A stretch of DNA of 38,299 nt from Candidatus Acinetobacter avistercoris (GTDB lineage: Bacteria > Pseudomonadota > Gammaproteobacteria > Pseudomonadales > Moraxellaceae): positions 1 to 38,299 of the forward strand of contig JAHLFF010000218.1 of assembly GCA_018883945.1 (NCBI GenBank). The letters run 5' to 3'. This document shows positions 11,372 to 20,327 of this stretch, one piece after another (position 1 is the stretch's first letter; each line of letters begins with the position of its first letter). The notes beneath the pieces were generated by a model. It did no database searches and was not told the origin of the DNA. It saw only the letters and a program-made list of their open reading frames with translations. A program made the position numbers and the translations under genes.

Positions 11372-12466
11372 ATGAATATCACCACAGAGCAAATGCGGTT
11401 TTGGAGTCCTGAAGTTCGTGAGCTTGAGCCTTATGTACCAGGTGAACAACCTCAAATTCAGAATTTATTAAAATTAAATACCAATGAAAATCCGTATCCA
11501 CCATCACCACGTGTGGTTGAGGCGGTGCAAAAAGTTTTGGCGAATTCTGCTGATGTACTACGATTATATCCTGATCCTGAAGCTGTTGAGTTAAAACAAG
11601 CGATAGCGAAACAGCAAGCTGTTGCCTTGGAAAATGTATTTGTTGGCAACGGTTCTGATGAAGTTCTAGCTCATATTTTCAAAGCATTTTTTGTTCAAGA
11701 AAAACCCATTCTATATCCAGATATTACCTATAGTTTTTATCCTGTATATAGCCAATTTTTTGGATTAGGTTCTCATACTAAAATTTTGCCTTTGAATGAT
11801 GATTTTGAAGTTGTCGTGGATGATTATAAGCAACCGAATGGTGGCATTATCATTACCAATCCAAATGCCCCAACCAGCATTGCATTGGGTGTGTCTGCGA
11901 TAGAGGAGATACTGCAAGCTAATCCAGATTCTGTGGTAGTGGTCGACGAAGCTTACGTCGATTTTGGAGCGGAATCAGCAGTGCCTTTAGTTGAAAAATA
12001 TGAAAATTTGGTGGTCTGTCAAACCACTTCTAAGTCACGTTCACTTGCGGGTTTACGCGTCGGATTTGCAATTGCGCAGCCACATTTAATTGCTGCGCTT
12101 GAAGCCGTGAAAAATAGTTTTAACTCATATCCGATTGATCGCTTTGCAATTGCAGCGGCGGTCGCTTCCTTTGAAGATCAGCCTTATTTTGAAGAGCAAA
12201 TCTCTAAAGTAATTGCTAGCCGTGAAAAGTTAGTGGCTCAATTGACTGAAATTGGCTTTAAAGTCCTGCCTTCAAGTGCTAACTTTATTTTTGCTACATT
12301 CGCATCGAAAGAAGCAAGTGAGCTGGCTGCAGAATTACGTGAACAAGGGGTTATCGTGCGTTATTTCAATAAACCACGAATTAATCAGTACTTGAGAATT
12401 ACCATTGGCACTGATCAGCAAAATCAACGTCTGATCGATACTTTAAAAAATAAAATTCTTGTTTGA
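11372..12466 (+). CDS. hisC: histidinol-phosphate aminotransferase
   Basis: A 364-residue class II aminotransferase using pyridoxal phosphate that converts imidazole-acetol phosphate to histidinol phosphate. The family pattern is visible: LNTNENPYPPSP near the N-terminus, the VGNGSDEVL cofactor-phosphate loop, ITNPNAPTS, VVVDEAYVDF with the cofactor-contacting Asp, and SKSRSLAGLRVG with the Schiff-base Lys. The C-terminal motif IRITIG-like LRITIGT is also present. The position after hisG and hisD supports histidine synthesis over other HisC-like paralogues. Confidence 0.95.
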   Translation: MNITTEQMRFWSPEVRELEPYVPGEQPQIQNLLKLNTNENPYPPSPRVVEAVQKVLANSADVLRLYPDPEAVELKQAIAKQQAVALENVFVGNGSDEVLAHIFKAFFVQEKPILYPDITYSFYPVYSQFFGLGSHTKILPLNDDFEVVVDDYKQPNGGIIITNPNAPTSIALGVSAIEEILQANPDSVVVVDEAYVDFGAESAVPLVEKYENLVVCQTTSKSRSLAGLRVGFAIAQPHLIAALEAVKNSFNSYPIDRFAIAAAVASFEDQPYFEEQISKVIASREKLVAQLTEIGFKVLPSSANFIFATFASKEASELAAELREQGVIVRYFNKPRINQYLRITIGTDQQNQRLIDTLKNKILV

Positions 12467-12520
12467 GTATGAGTTTTAAATACTCATCCGTTTTAAATCA
12501 GAATCTAAGCGTCCAAGAAT

Positions 12521-12548
12521 AAAAAAGCGAACTGAGGTTCGCTTTTTT
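12521..12548. terminator. bidirectional terminator between hisC and pabB
   Basis: AAAAAAGCGAAC (12521-12532) pairs with GTTCGCTTTTTT (12537-12548) around a TGAG loop. A and T tracts on both sides serve the convergent hisC and pabB. Confidence 0.9.
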
Positions 12549-12566
12549 AATATAAATTTTACAGCG

Positions 12567-13910
12567 TTAATTTTTTTTCCAAGAATTTAACAAATGAAGC
12601 ATTGCTGATACTTTATCGAAACACTCTTGGTATTCTGCATCGCAATTTGAGGCTATGGTTATCCCTCCACCAGCCCAAATAGAAATGTCTTGTTCTTGTT
12701 TTTGAATCGTGCGAATTAAGATATTCCAAGAACCAGTTCCGTCATAATTAAAGTACCCCATAGAGCCACAATATGCACCACGTTGAGCAGCTTCTAATTC
12801 TTCGATAATCTGCATGGCACGAATTTTAGGGGCGCCAGTAATAGAACCTCCCGGTAAGGCCGAAAGAAGCACCTGTAGCGCGTTAACATCAGGTTTTAAC
12901 GTTGCCGAGATCTCACTGACCATATGATGTACTTGATTAAAAGATTCTATATTGAAAAGCTTTGAAGTTTGAACTGAACCTGTCTGAGCAAAAACACTTA
13001 AGTCATTACGAAGTAAATCCACAATCATCAAATTTTCGGCTTGATCTTTCTCAGATGACATGAGCTTTTGTTTAGATAAGTCATCCAACTTAGGGTCTTC
13101 AAACCTCGGCATAGTGCCTTTTATCGGGCGAGTTACAATTTTTTTATTGTGTTCAAAGTTGATAAATAATTCAGGAGAGCAACTTAAGATTTCAAACTCA
13201 TTTATTTTTAGATAACTAGAATAAGGTGCATCTGTTAAACTCCAAAACTGTTCTGCACTCTCAATTAAATATCCGTTTGCTTGTGCAGAAAACTCTTGAG
13301 TGAGATTAATTTGATAACAGTCTCCAGCGCGGATATAGGCTTGGACTTGATCAAACGCACATTGATATTCTTGTTTTGTCCAGCATGGCGTACATGAAGA
13401 AATCAACTCAAATTTAACGGGATTGGAAAAATTTAAAGCACTTAAAATATGCGCTAAAATTTGTTCTGCTTCAGCTTCGTAACTATAAAAATACCACTGT
13501 CCTTGCTCAAGTTTTAAATAACTTTGATAGTGTCCCAGATAAGCATTAGGTTGTGGCTTAACATTTGAGTTAATCTGTTGATTCGCTAAATAATTATAAT
13601 CAAAAAAGCCAATATAACCTCCATTGAAGCCTTCAGAATCATTCATTTGTTCAGGGCCATTAAACTCAACAAAATCTTCGAAACTTTGAACAGAATCAAT
13701 AAGGGTATAACTTGCACAATTTACTCGAGAGTAGACCTCAAATTTCCCTTCAGAATTAATGCAATATTGCAGTGGAAGTAAACCAATACACGGTAAACGG
13801 TTATTTTCAAGATACACACAGCCGAATAGAGTGTGTAGTTTTTCTAAAATTTGAGTGGCTGTTAGTTGACCAAAATTCAAATTTTGTTTTAAATAATAAG
13901 GGTTTAACAT
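12567..13910 (-). CDS. pabB: aminodeoxychorismate synthase component I
   Basis: A 447-residue chorismate-binding enzyme that aminates chorismate to 4-amino-4-deoxychorismate for p-aminobenzoate and folate. The N-terminal anthranilate-synthase-I-like domain covers about residues 1-150. The chorismate-binding domain follows, with KIVTRPIKGTMPR, EKDQAENLMIVDLLRNDLS, the GGSITGAPKIRAM motif and AGGGITIASN. The PIKGT sequence with its active-site Lys is typical of PabB and distinguishes it from TrpE. The glutaminase PabA and the lyase PabC are not in the window. It is a single minus-strand gene between convergent hisC and divergent filA. Confidence 0.92.
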   Translation of the reverse strand: MLNPYYLKQNLNFGQLTATQILEKLHTLFGCVYLENNRLPCIGLLPLQYCINSEGKFEVYSRVNCASYTLIDSVQSFEDFVEFNGPEQMNDSEGFNGGYIGFFDYNYLANQQINSNVKPQPNAYLGHYQSYLKLEQGQWYFYSYEAEAEQILAHILSALNFSNPVKFELISSCTPCWTKQEYQCAFDQVQAYIRAGDCYQINLTQEFSAQANGYLIESAEQFWSLTDAPYSSYLKINEFEILSCSPELFINFEHNKKIVTRPIKGTMPRFEDPKLDDLSKQKLMSSEKDQAENLMIVDLLRNDLSVFAQTGSVQTSKLFNIESFNQVHHMVSEISATLKPDVNALQVLLSALPGGSITGAPKIRAMQIIEELEAAQRGAYCGSMGYFNYDGTGSWNILIRTIQKQEQDISIWAGGGITIASNCDAEYQECFDKVSAMLHLLNSWKKN

Positions 13911-14153
13911 GTGTGATTTACTGCACTTTTTCTCTAGACAATGTATGATTAAGTTGATACCAGTTCACATTTATGCCACTTATCGGGAATAGGTCGAATT
14001 TTTTAAAACAGGTATTGAACATAAGATAACATAAGGTTAATTTAATAATACAAATCGGACTGCTCAAGGATTGACGTTTCAGTTGTATAAAAACAAAAAC
14101 AACAGGGACACGAGAGTGGTTAAAAATGAAAAAAATACTCTTGGAGAGTTGAA

Positions 14154-15011
14154 ATGAAATTATTAACAAAACTTGCTTTAGTTTCCTCAATTGCAATTAG
14201 TGCAAATGCTATGGCTATGCAAGCTATGGATGATGAGTCACTGAGTTCTACAACGGGTCAAGATGGTATCAGTATTGGTATTAAAATTGATGGCGGCGCG
14301 ATTACTGTAGGTCAGTTATTGATTCATGATAATGACGGTTTGGATGATACTGCTTTGGGCGGTACAACTACTGCTGGTGCAATTGTTATCGGTAAGGGTG
14401 ATGCAACTCCAGGTGTTAAAATTACTCAAACTGATCCAAGCGTAAATTTACTTAATTTAAAACTTGATACTGATGCAGGTACTGGTACTGATGGTGCATT
14501 CTTAAATATTGCTGCAACGGTGACGGGCTTAAAAGCTGAAATTGGTTCAATTGGTGTTGGCGCATCAAATGTTAAAACTGCTGGGACTGTGGTACGTGGC
14601 ACGGTTGAAGGCAATACTGTTAATGAAATTTTAACGGGTCTAACCTTAGAGTTGGGTACAGTTGCTGCTAATATTCAATTAGGTGCGACACCACAGGGTG
14701 CAATGATTGCATTAAATTCGCAAATTGCGGGTGGTTTAAAGCTTACTAATTTGGGTATTAAAGATAATGTAGGTGGTGGCTCTATTGTTTTAGACAGTAT
14801 TCAAGTGGTTAAAACAGGTCAAACCTTTTTGGATGCTAATGCTAAAATTGGTGTAACCACAGCAGGTCTTAGCATTACTCCAGTAGCACAAGATATTAGT
14901 GCTTATATTGGTGGTGTACGTTTAGGTTCTGCTGCAGCAAGTTCGATTGGTGATATCGAAATTAAAGGACTTAATATGGGTGCATCAACAATCACAATTA
15001 CTGGTCACTAA
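14154..15011 (+). CDS. filA: FilA, exported protein of the fil cluster (DUF6160-like)
   Basis: A 285-residue exported protein annotated as 'putative pilus assembly protein FilA' in Acinetobacter; the function is not established. A Sec signal peptide (about 1-21, ending AMA) precedes the pattern MDDESLSSTTGQDGISIGI, which I associate with DUF6160-type proteins. The mature part is rich in Gly, Ala, Thr, Ile and Asn and consists of short alternating hydrophobic stretches, suggesting a beta-rich fold. It contains no Cys and ends STITITGH. A GGAG site seven bases upstream fixes the start. A strong terminator follows, so it forms the short promoter-proximal transcript of the cluster. It could be the exported substrate of the neighbouring genes (inference). 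Confidence 0.8.
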   Translation: MKLLTKLALVSSIAISANAMAMQAMDDESLSSTTGQDGISIGIKIDGGAITVGQLLIHDNDGLDDTALGGTTTAGAIVIGKGDATPGVKITQTDPSVNLLNLKLDTDAGTGTDGAFLNIAATVTGLKAEIGSIGVGASNVKTAGTVVRGTVEGNTVNEILTGLTLELGTVAANIQLGATPQGAMIALNSQIAGGLKLTNLGIKDNVGGGSIVLDSIQVVKTGQTFLDANAKIGVTTAGLSITPVAQDISAYIGGVRLGSAAASSIGDIEIKGLNMGASTITITGH

Positions 15012-15020
15012 TATTGAATT

Positions 15021-15050
15021 AAAAAACGCGTGTTAATCACGCGTTTTTTT
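15021..15050 (+). terminator. rho-independent terminator inside the fil cluster (after filA)
   Basis: AAAAAACGCGTG (15021-15032) pairs with CACGCGTTTTTT (15038-15049) around a five-base loop, with further T. It separates filA from filB-filF and would allow filA to be expressed at a higher level. Confidence 0.9.
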
Positions 15051-15161
15051 GCATATATTTTCAAAATAATGTGAATAAGTACTGTTTTTTGATACTAAAA
15101 AGGTTATCTTAGGGATAAGAAAATAGAGTATTAACTCTCAATATAATTAAAACACCAGGCA

Positions 15162-16025
15162 ATGATTGCCGAAACTAGAATAGTTAAAATTATGATAGAA
15201 ATTACTTTAGGCTCGGCAATTATGTATTACTTTGCCAGTCATGCATTAGATATTAAAGAGAAACCAGCTGAAGCTGTGTATTACAACGAAGTGTTAGATT
15301 CTCGCGATAAATCATTTACTCGAAACCATAGAGAAGCTGTTCTCGTTAAGCCTGCACTTGAGAATCAGTTTAGGGGCATCGTCCGTCAAGCATATGACTA
15401 TAGTTGTGGTTCAGCAGCTTTAACGACAGTATTGAATGGTCATGCAGGGCTGAATTTGACAGAACAGCAAACGATGGAAGGTTTGCTCAGGTTTGGAGAA
15501 TATAATCGGATTGTTGAGCGACGAAGTTTCTCTTTGCTTGATATGAAACGTTTCGTAACAGCTTTAGGTTATGAAAGTGGGGGATATAAAGGTCAGTTCG
15601 AAGATCTTATTAAGCAGGAACAACCTGTCATTATTCCTATTCATTATGCTGGCTTCAAACACTTCGTGGTATATAAAGCGTATAAGGATGGTCGTGTATA
15701 CGTGGCTGATCCAGCTTTAGGGAATATTAGTTTTGAGCAAGAAAGATTTAAAGAAATTTGGGAAAACAACACTTTATTTTTAATTAACGTGCCTAAAGAG
15801 CAACAAAAAAATCTTCTTGCACTGCAAGAGTCAGATTTAAGACATGTGGATGATGCAACTATTCATCGTTACGCTTTGGTAGAAGCACAATTTTCCACTG
15901 ACTACATGAATAGAATTGCAGATCGAGCATCTACAATGCGAAAAGTGATTGACAGTAATCCCAACTCTGCAACGTACAATCAGCCAATTACAAACTTTAT
16001 GCGACTCTATTATAAACGTAAGTAA
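15162..16025 (+). CDS. filB: FilB, stand-alone C39-type cysteine peptidase-like protein
   Basis: A 287-residue protein with a hydrophobic N-terminus (about 13-29) that should target it to the periplasm or inner membrane. The C39 (bacteriocin-processing type) fold is visible. FRGIVRQAYDYSCGSAAL has the predicted catalytic Cys82. HFVVYKAYKDGRVYVADPA provides the His and the Asp of the triad. The usual SLLDMKRFV helix lies between. C39 domains are best known fused to ABC exporters cleaving double-glycine leaders; here it is free-standing, as in FapD of the Pseudomonas Fap amyloid system. The start at 15162 has a weak CCAGG site; an in-frame ATG at 15192 is an alternative. The gap to filC is 41 bases. 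Confidence 0.82.
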   Translation: MIAETRIVKIMIEITLGSAIMYYFASHALDIKEKPAEAVYYNEVLDSRDKSFTRNHREAVLVKPALENQFRGIVRQAYDYSCGSAALTTVLNGHAGLNLTEQQTMEGLLRFGEYNRIVERRSFSLLDMKRFVTALGYESGGYKGQFEDLIKQEQPVIIPIHYAGFKHFVVYKAYKDGRVYVADPALGNISFEQERFKEIWENNTLFLINVPKEQQKNLLALQESDLRHVDDATIHRYALVEAQFSTDYMNRIADRASTMRKVIDSNPNSATYNQPITNFMRLYYKRK

Positions 16026-16066
16026 TAACTTATAAGAAATTAAACAGAAAAATTGGTAGGAATAAT

Positions 16067-17299
16067 ATGAATAATCCATGGATGAAAAGAACATTACTTG
16101 CGATTAGTATCCAAACGTTGATTGGCGTTGCTTATGCCGCAGAGCCTGCATCTGATACGATTGTTGATGAATCAAATGAGTTGGTTTCTGAAGACTCAAA
16201 TAATGATGTACAAATTGATACGGGAGACGTAGCACCGATATCTACCGCGTCAGTAAAATCTGTAACGACTAACGCTGAACCCAATATAAATAAAGATCAA
16301 ACACCTTCTTTAGTGCCTAAAGCTGAAGGACAGGCAGCCAATGCACTACAACAAAAAGAAGGTGATGCAACTCAGGAAACGAACCTTCAAGAAGTTTTTA
16401 CTTCAAACGAGCGTCAGTATTCTTTAATTAAAAAAGGCGAAATTTCAGCATTTTATGATTTAGATTATTCATATTATCGTGATTCTCAACTCAATGCGGC
16501 GATTGAAGATTCTAAGCTATTTCAATTCCGTGTAGATGAAGATGCTAGCCATACAATTACCAACACCTTCACTGCACAGTACGGTGTGTTAGACAATTTA
16601 ACCTTTAGTGCTTCAATCCCGTTAGTTGCTAAGTCGAATACCTTAAAAGATACCACCACAGCAGGTCTTGGTGATATTAACTTAGGCGCGCGCTGGGAAC
16701 CATTTCCGCTGAAAGCAGGACGATTACCTCTTATTCTTTTTGGTAGTGTTTCGACTAAAACAGGGGATAGCCCATATGAAATTAATCCAGAAAAAGATCT
16801 TTCAACGGGTAAGGGATATTATTCTGTTGGTGTAGGGGCAAGTACACGTAAATATATCGATCCTGTCGTATTATTCACTTCTGTTTCAGCAAATTATGGT
16901 TTCAAGGAATCTGGCTTAAATCAAGTTCGTGGGGGCGGGAACTCACAAGGTGAAGGTGGTGATGGTCAACGTCGTATTTTAGATACCTTTGAACCCGGAA
17001 TCACGGGTGGTTTCTCATTCGGATTCGCATATTCATTTAATTATGATGTTTCGTTGACGATGTCTTATCAACAATCATTTAATATGAATACTTCGTTTAG
17101 ATATGCAACGGGCGAAAAATTTAATGCTGCTGATCAAACCAGTTCAATTTTTGCCATTGCATTAGGTGTGCGCGTAAATCCTGAAACAATTGTAAATGGA
17201 ACATTGGGTATTGGTTTAACAGAAGACACACCAGACGTAACTTTAGGTTTGTCTTTCCCACTTGATATTTTAGGTTTCGGCAAGAAAAAACCAAGCTAA
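16067..17299 (+). CDS. filC: FilC, predicted outer-membrane beta-barrel with N-terminal linker
   Basis: A 410-residue exported protein known by name as FilC; the function is not established. A signal peptide (about 1-24, ending AYA) is followed by about 95 residues of polar, acidic, low-complexity linker. From about residue 120 the sequence becomes alternating beta strands typical of a barrel (YSLIKKGEISAFYDLDYSYY, then paired aromatic-rich strands), ending near residue 405. The barrel part resembles 'transporter' proteins of the MetA-pathway/phenol-degradation type. The plan of linker plus barrel next to a C39 protein is like FapF, the export pore of the Pseudomonas Fap amyloid (inference). 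It is 12 bases upstream of filD. Confidence 0.75.
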   Translation: MNNPWMKRTLLAISIQTLIGVAYAAEPASDTIVDESNELVSEDSNNDVQIDTGDVAPISTASVKSVTTNAEPNINKDQTPSLVPKAEGQAANALQQKEGDATQETNLQEVFTSNERQYSLIKKGEISAFYDLDYSYYRDSQLNAAIEDSKLFQFRVDEDASHTITNTFTAQYGVLDNLTFSASIPLVAKSNTLKDTTTAGLGDINLGARWEPFPLKAGRLPLILFGSVSTKTGDSPYEINPEKDLSTGKGYYSVGVGASTRKYIDPVVLFTSVSANYGFKESGLNQVRGGGNSQGEGGDGQRRILDTFEPGITGGFSFGFAYSFNYDVSLTMSYQQSFNMNTSFRYATGEKFNAADQTSSIFAIALGVRVNPETIVNGTLGIGLTEDTPDVTLGLSFPLDILGFGKKKPS

Positions 17300-17311
17300 G
17301 GGAGAGACGGT

Positions 17312-18976
17312 ATGAAATACCCTCAATTACATCCCTTAGTAGCAGCACTTGTATTAATGGGATCAAGTACAACAGCACTTGCACAACTTGGGCAAAACCT
17401 TTCTGTGGATGTTCGTTCTCTGACCATGGGGAATGCAGTAACAGCTGACCCGCCAGGGATTAGTGCGATTCATTTTAACCCGGCTGCCCTTACAAAATTA
17501 AAAGGCTTGCATACTGACTTTCAAGGTTTGATTGCAAATTTTGATGTGAAAAGAGAGTTCTCAGCACCAGAAGGTTACAACGTATTTGGTTATTCTGACG
17601 ATCCTTTAGTTTGTAATGACTCACCTGATAATCCATCGAATATATGTACAGACTATAAGGGTGTGGTCAGTGGTGATGTTGAGTACGCGAGTTTATATGT
17701 TCCATTTTTGAAAAAAGTAGTGGACTTGGGTGAAGGTTGGCCTGTTGCAGCACCCACAGCTGGAATTTCTTATAATCCACCAGGTTCAAAATTGACTTTT
17801 GCCACAGCAGTATATGCACCTTTAGTGGCAGGTTTTGGTTCGGAAGATGGTAACCCTGGTAACTATATGGGCCAACAAATTGCGATAGAAAGAATCACTT
17901 ATTTATCCCCTTCGATCGCATATCAAATCAGTGATGAGTTGTCAGTCGGTGCTTCCATTGGAATGTCATATCAGGCTATTGCTCTAAAAACGGATTTACG
18001 TTTTCCAAATGAGTTGATCGGCGTATTACGGATGGTGGATGACTCCGTATGTGGTCCTTTCCGTGGTAACTCGAATATTATTACTGATTTTTTACTTTTT
18101 GGTATTTGTAATGCCAATGAAGGAATGAATCCTTTTAGTACTTTCGGAAAAATGGATGTAGCACTCGAGCAAAGTCTAAGTCCAAGTTACAACTTAGGTG
18201 TGATGTGGGAGCCGACAGAGGATTTTGGTTTAGGTTTAGTTTACCAAAGCGCAGCCAAAATGCGTTTGAAGGGTAAATATATGATTCAAAACTCGAATGC
18301 GCCGCGTGAGCTTATTAAAGGTTTAAACTCTTCACCTACTGGGCAGATCTTAGCCGCTATTTTAGGCTTCCCATCGTATATTCCACCTGTGGAATCTGGC
18401 TTAATGTCGATGGATCTTGAATATCCAGCACATTTTCAAGCGGGTATTAAATATAAAATCTTACCAGATCTACAAGTTAATATTGATGTGGGTTGGACAG
18501 ACTATGCGGCATGGGATAAGTTTAAATTCGAGTTTGATCGTGAAATTAGTGCTTTAAAAATCGCAAAATTACTTTCAAATGATGTTAAAGATACGTCTTT
18601 GTCTCTGCCACTTGGTTTCCAGTCACCCTGGAATTGGGGTATTGGATTTGAGTATTCGGCTAATGAACGTTTGAAACTACGTGCTGGTTATGAACCTCGT
18701 TCAAGTGCAATTCCAGATAATAAACGTAATACCATGGTGCCTATTAATAATGCTCAATTGTTTGGTTTGGGGCTAGGTTATCGTTTTGATGAAGACACAG
18801 ATATTGATCTTTCTATTGCATTCTTACGAAGCAGAGACAATATCCCTGCTGGAACAAGTAGTTTATCGAACAAAGATACAATCGATAATATTTTACTAAA
18901 TCCGTATGCAGGATTAAATGTATCAACCAATACCAAAGTGACCATACTCGGTATTAATTACAGAACGAGGTGGTAG
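17312..18976 (+). CDS. filD: FilD, FadL/OmpP1-type outer-membrane protein
   Basis: A 554-residue exported protein with a signal peptide (about 1-25, ending ALA). The FadL/TodX family signature is near the start of the mature chain: SVDVRSLTMGNAVTADPPGI followed by HFNPAALTKLKG. Later segments (LSPSIAYQISDELSVGASIG, FGLGLVYQS, LEYPAHFQAGIKYKIL, WNWGIGFEYSANERLKLRAGYE) match the barrel strands of that family, and the chain ends in an aromatic residue (Trp). FadL barrels carry hydrophobic molecules such as long-chain fatty acids across the outer membrane. The chain is longer than typical FadL because of a loop around 80-110. The cargo in this cluster is unknown. Confidence 0.8.
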   Translation: MKYPQLHPLVAALVLMGSSTTALAQLGQNLSVDVRSLTMGNAVTADPPGISAIHFNPAALTKLKGLHTDFQGLIANFDVKREFSAPEGYNVFGYSDDPLVCNDSPDNPSNICTDYKGVVSGDVEYASLYVPFLKKVVDLGEGWPVAAPTAGISYNPPGSKLTFATAVYAPLVAGFGSEDGNPGNYMGQQIAIERITYLSPSIAYQISDELSVGASIGMSYQAIALKTDLRFPNELIGVLRMVDDSVCGPFRGNSNIITDFLLFGICNANEGMNPFSTFGKMDVALEQSLSPSYNLGVMWEPTEDFGLGLVYQSAAKMRLKGKYMIQNSNAPRELIKGLNSSPTGQILAAILGFPSYIPPVESGLMSMDLEYPAHFQAGIKYKILPDLQVNIDVGWTDYAAWDKFKFEFDREISALKIAKLLSNDVKDTSLSLPLGFQSPWNWGIGFEYSANERLKLRAGYEPRSSAIPDNKRNTMVPINNAQLFGLGLGYRFDEDTDIDLSIAFLRSRDNIPAGTSSLSNKDTIDNILLNPYAGLNVSTNTKVTILGINYRTRW

Positions 18977-18984
18977 TGGAATTG

Positions 18985-20310
18985 ATGCAAATAAAAGTAA
19001 AATCATCAGTCATTGGTTTATTATTGCTCAGCTTTAGCTGGGCAGTACCGACTAAGGCTGCAGATTTTTATACGATTATTGGTCCAGATGGTCGTCCAAT
19101 GATCATTAAAAATAAAGATGTTGCTGCGCCATCTGCTAGAGAAAGGAAGTCTAGTGCTAAGACTGAAGATTCAACTCAATTTAAAAACCAAAGTTTAAAT
19201 TCTGTACAACAAAATCAGAATACAAAAGTAAAAGTTGAACAAGAACCTCAAGCAAAAACTGTTGAGGATACGGTCCAAAATAATGATCAAACGAAAGCAA
19301 AGATTCAGGAAAATAAAAATCAAGTCGTCGATTTAAATAGCAATCCAGCAGGTGCAGACAAAGCAAAGGCTCTTTCAGCAAAGAATGATTTAGAAAAAAC
19401 GCCTACAAGTCACAAAAAGACAGATAAACAATTCAAAAAAGATCAAGCTGCAGCTTTATCTAAAAATATGAATGAGTCTTCCTCACAGAAAAAAAATATC
19501 CAGTCATTAGAGAATAATTTGACGCAAACAATGACCAAATCTTCAGAAGTGCTCAAAAAAAATGAAAATTATTCTAAAAGTGCGGAAATAAGAACTGAAA
19601 AAAAATCTTCAGTTGATGATAATTTCACCATAATTGATGGTGTGCAGTATGTGGATCATGAATATTTAGAAGAAAAAGAGTTTAATTTAGAAGGTAATAA
19701 GCGTTTTTATATTGTGCCTGATTCCAGCTCAACTGGTGGTCGTAATTTCGAAACAGTTGAGCGTGAGAAAGGCTTGACAAAATCTGTTCTTTCAAAATTT
19801 TTAAAAAATACACAAACGGCACAAAAACCGATTGTATTGGCGACGACGTATGCAAGACTGAATAAAGATGAAGTTGTAGAAACTTTAGAGCAAGCTTGCT
19901 TCACGGGTCGTAAAATAAATAAATCTAAGACACTTAGTTTAGATAAAGATGAAATAGGATTTTGGCCAGTTGCTCCTGTGAAGGAAAATTTTTCTTATGA
20001 AGTGGTGAATCTAGATCAAAATGTGGAAACGATTCATTTAAGCTCTTATGCTTCTTCGCAAAAAAATCCGACCTATTATTGGCCCTTGGTCGTTTTCTTA
20101 GATCAAAATGGCTGTGTAATTGAAGGTGTGAGTGGTTTTAAAAATGAAGATATCCACTCAAATAATAGAGCATATTCTGCGCTTGCTGGGATATTAAAAA
20201 AACCTGATAACGCTCGTTATTTATTTATGACGCCGTTGGCAGAAGCAATAGATATTAAGAATCAGAAACTTTCGAACACTGGTCAGATCAAACTGAGTGT
20301 TCTTAGATAA
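18985..20310 (+). CDS. filE: FilE, exported protein with a long disordered region
   Basis: About 441 residues, listed in Acinetobacter genomes as FilE; no function is known to me. After a signal peptide (about 1-26) comes a short segment YTIIGPDGRPM, then about 160 residues (roughly 45-205) very rich in Lys, Gln, Asn and Ser with almost no hydrophobic residues, predicted disordered. The C-terminal 230 residues look folded, starting with FTIIDGVQYVDHEYLE, with two Cys (in EQACFTG and QNGCVIEG) that could form a disulfide. The frame opens at GTG 18970 inside filD; ATG at 18985 is chosen because it gives a normal signal peptide. GTG at 18976 is also possible. Confidence 0.75.
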   Translation: MQIKVKSSVIGLLLLSFSWAVPTKAADFYTIIGPDGRPMIIKNKDVAAPSARERKSSAKTEDSTQFKNQSLNSVQQNQNTKVKVEQEPQAKTVEDTVQNNDQTKAKIQENKNQVVDLNSNPAGADKAKALSAKNDLEKTPTSHKKTDKQFKKDQAAALSKNMNESSSQKKNIQSLENNLTQTMTKSSEVLKKNENYSKSAEIRTEKKSSVDDNFTIIDGVQYVDHEYLEEKEFNLEGNKRFYIVPDSSSTGGRNFETVEREKGLTKSVLSKFLKNTQTAQKPIVLATTYARLNKDEVVETLEQACFTGRKINKSKTLSLDKDEIGFWPVAPVKENFSYEVVNLDQNVETIHLSSYASSQKNPTYYWPLVVFLDQNGCVIEGVSGFKNEDIHSNNRAYSALAGILKKPDNARYLFMTPLAEAIDIKNQKLSNTGQIKLSVLR

Positions 20311-20327
20311 ATAAAGAGTCAAAAATT

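Noticed and set aside
14069..14091. TTGACG and TATAAA upstream of filA as a promoter
   Set aside because: The two hexamers are separated by only about nine bases, too close to act together as -35 and -10.
13918..14196. 92-residue minus-strand ORF between pabB and filA
   Set aside because: It overlaps the start of filA and its ribosome binding site on the opposite strand, has no good Shine-Dalgarno of its own and no recognisable protein pattern.
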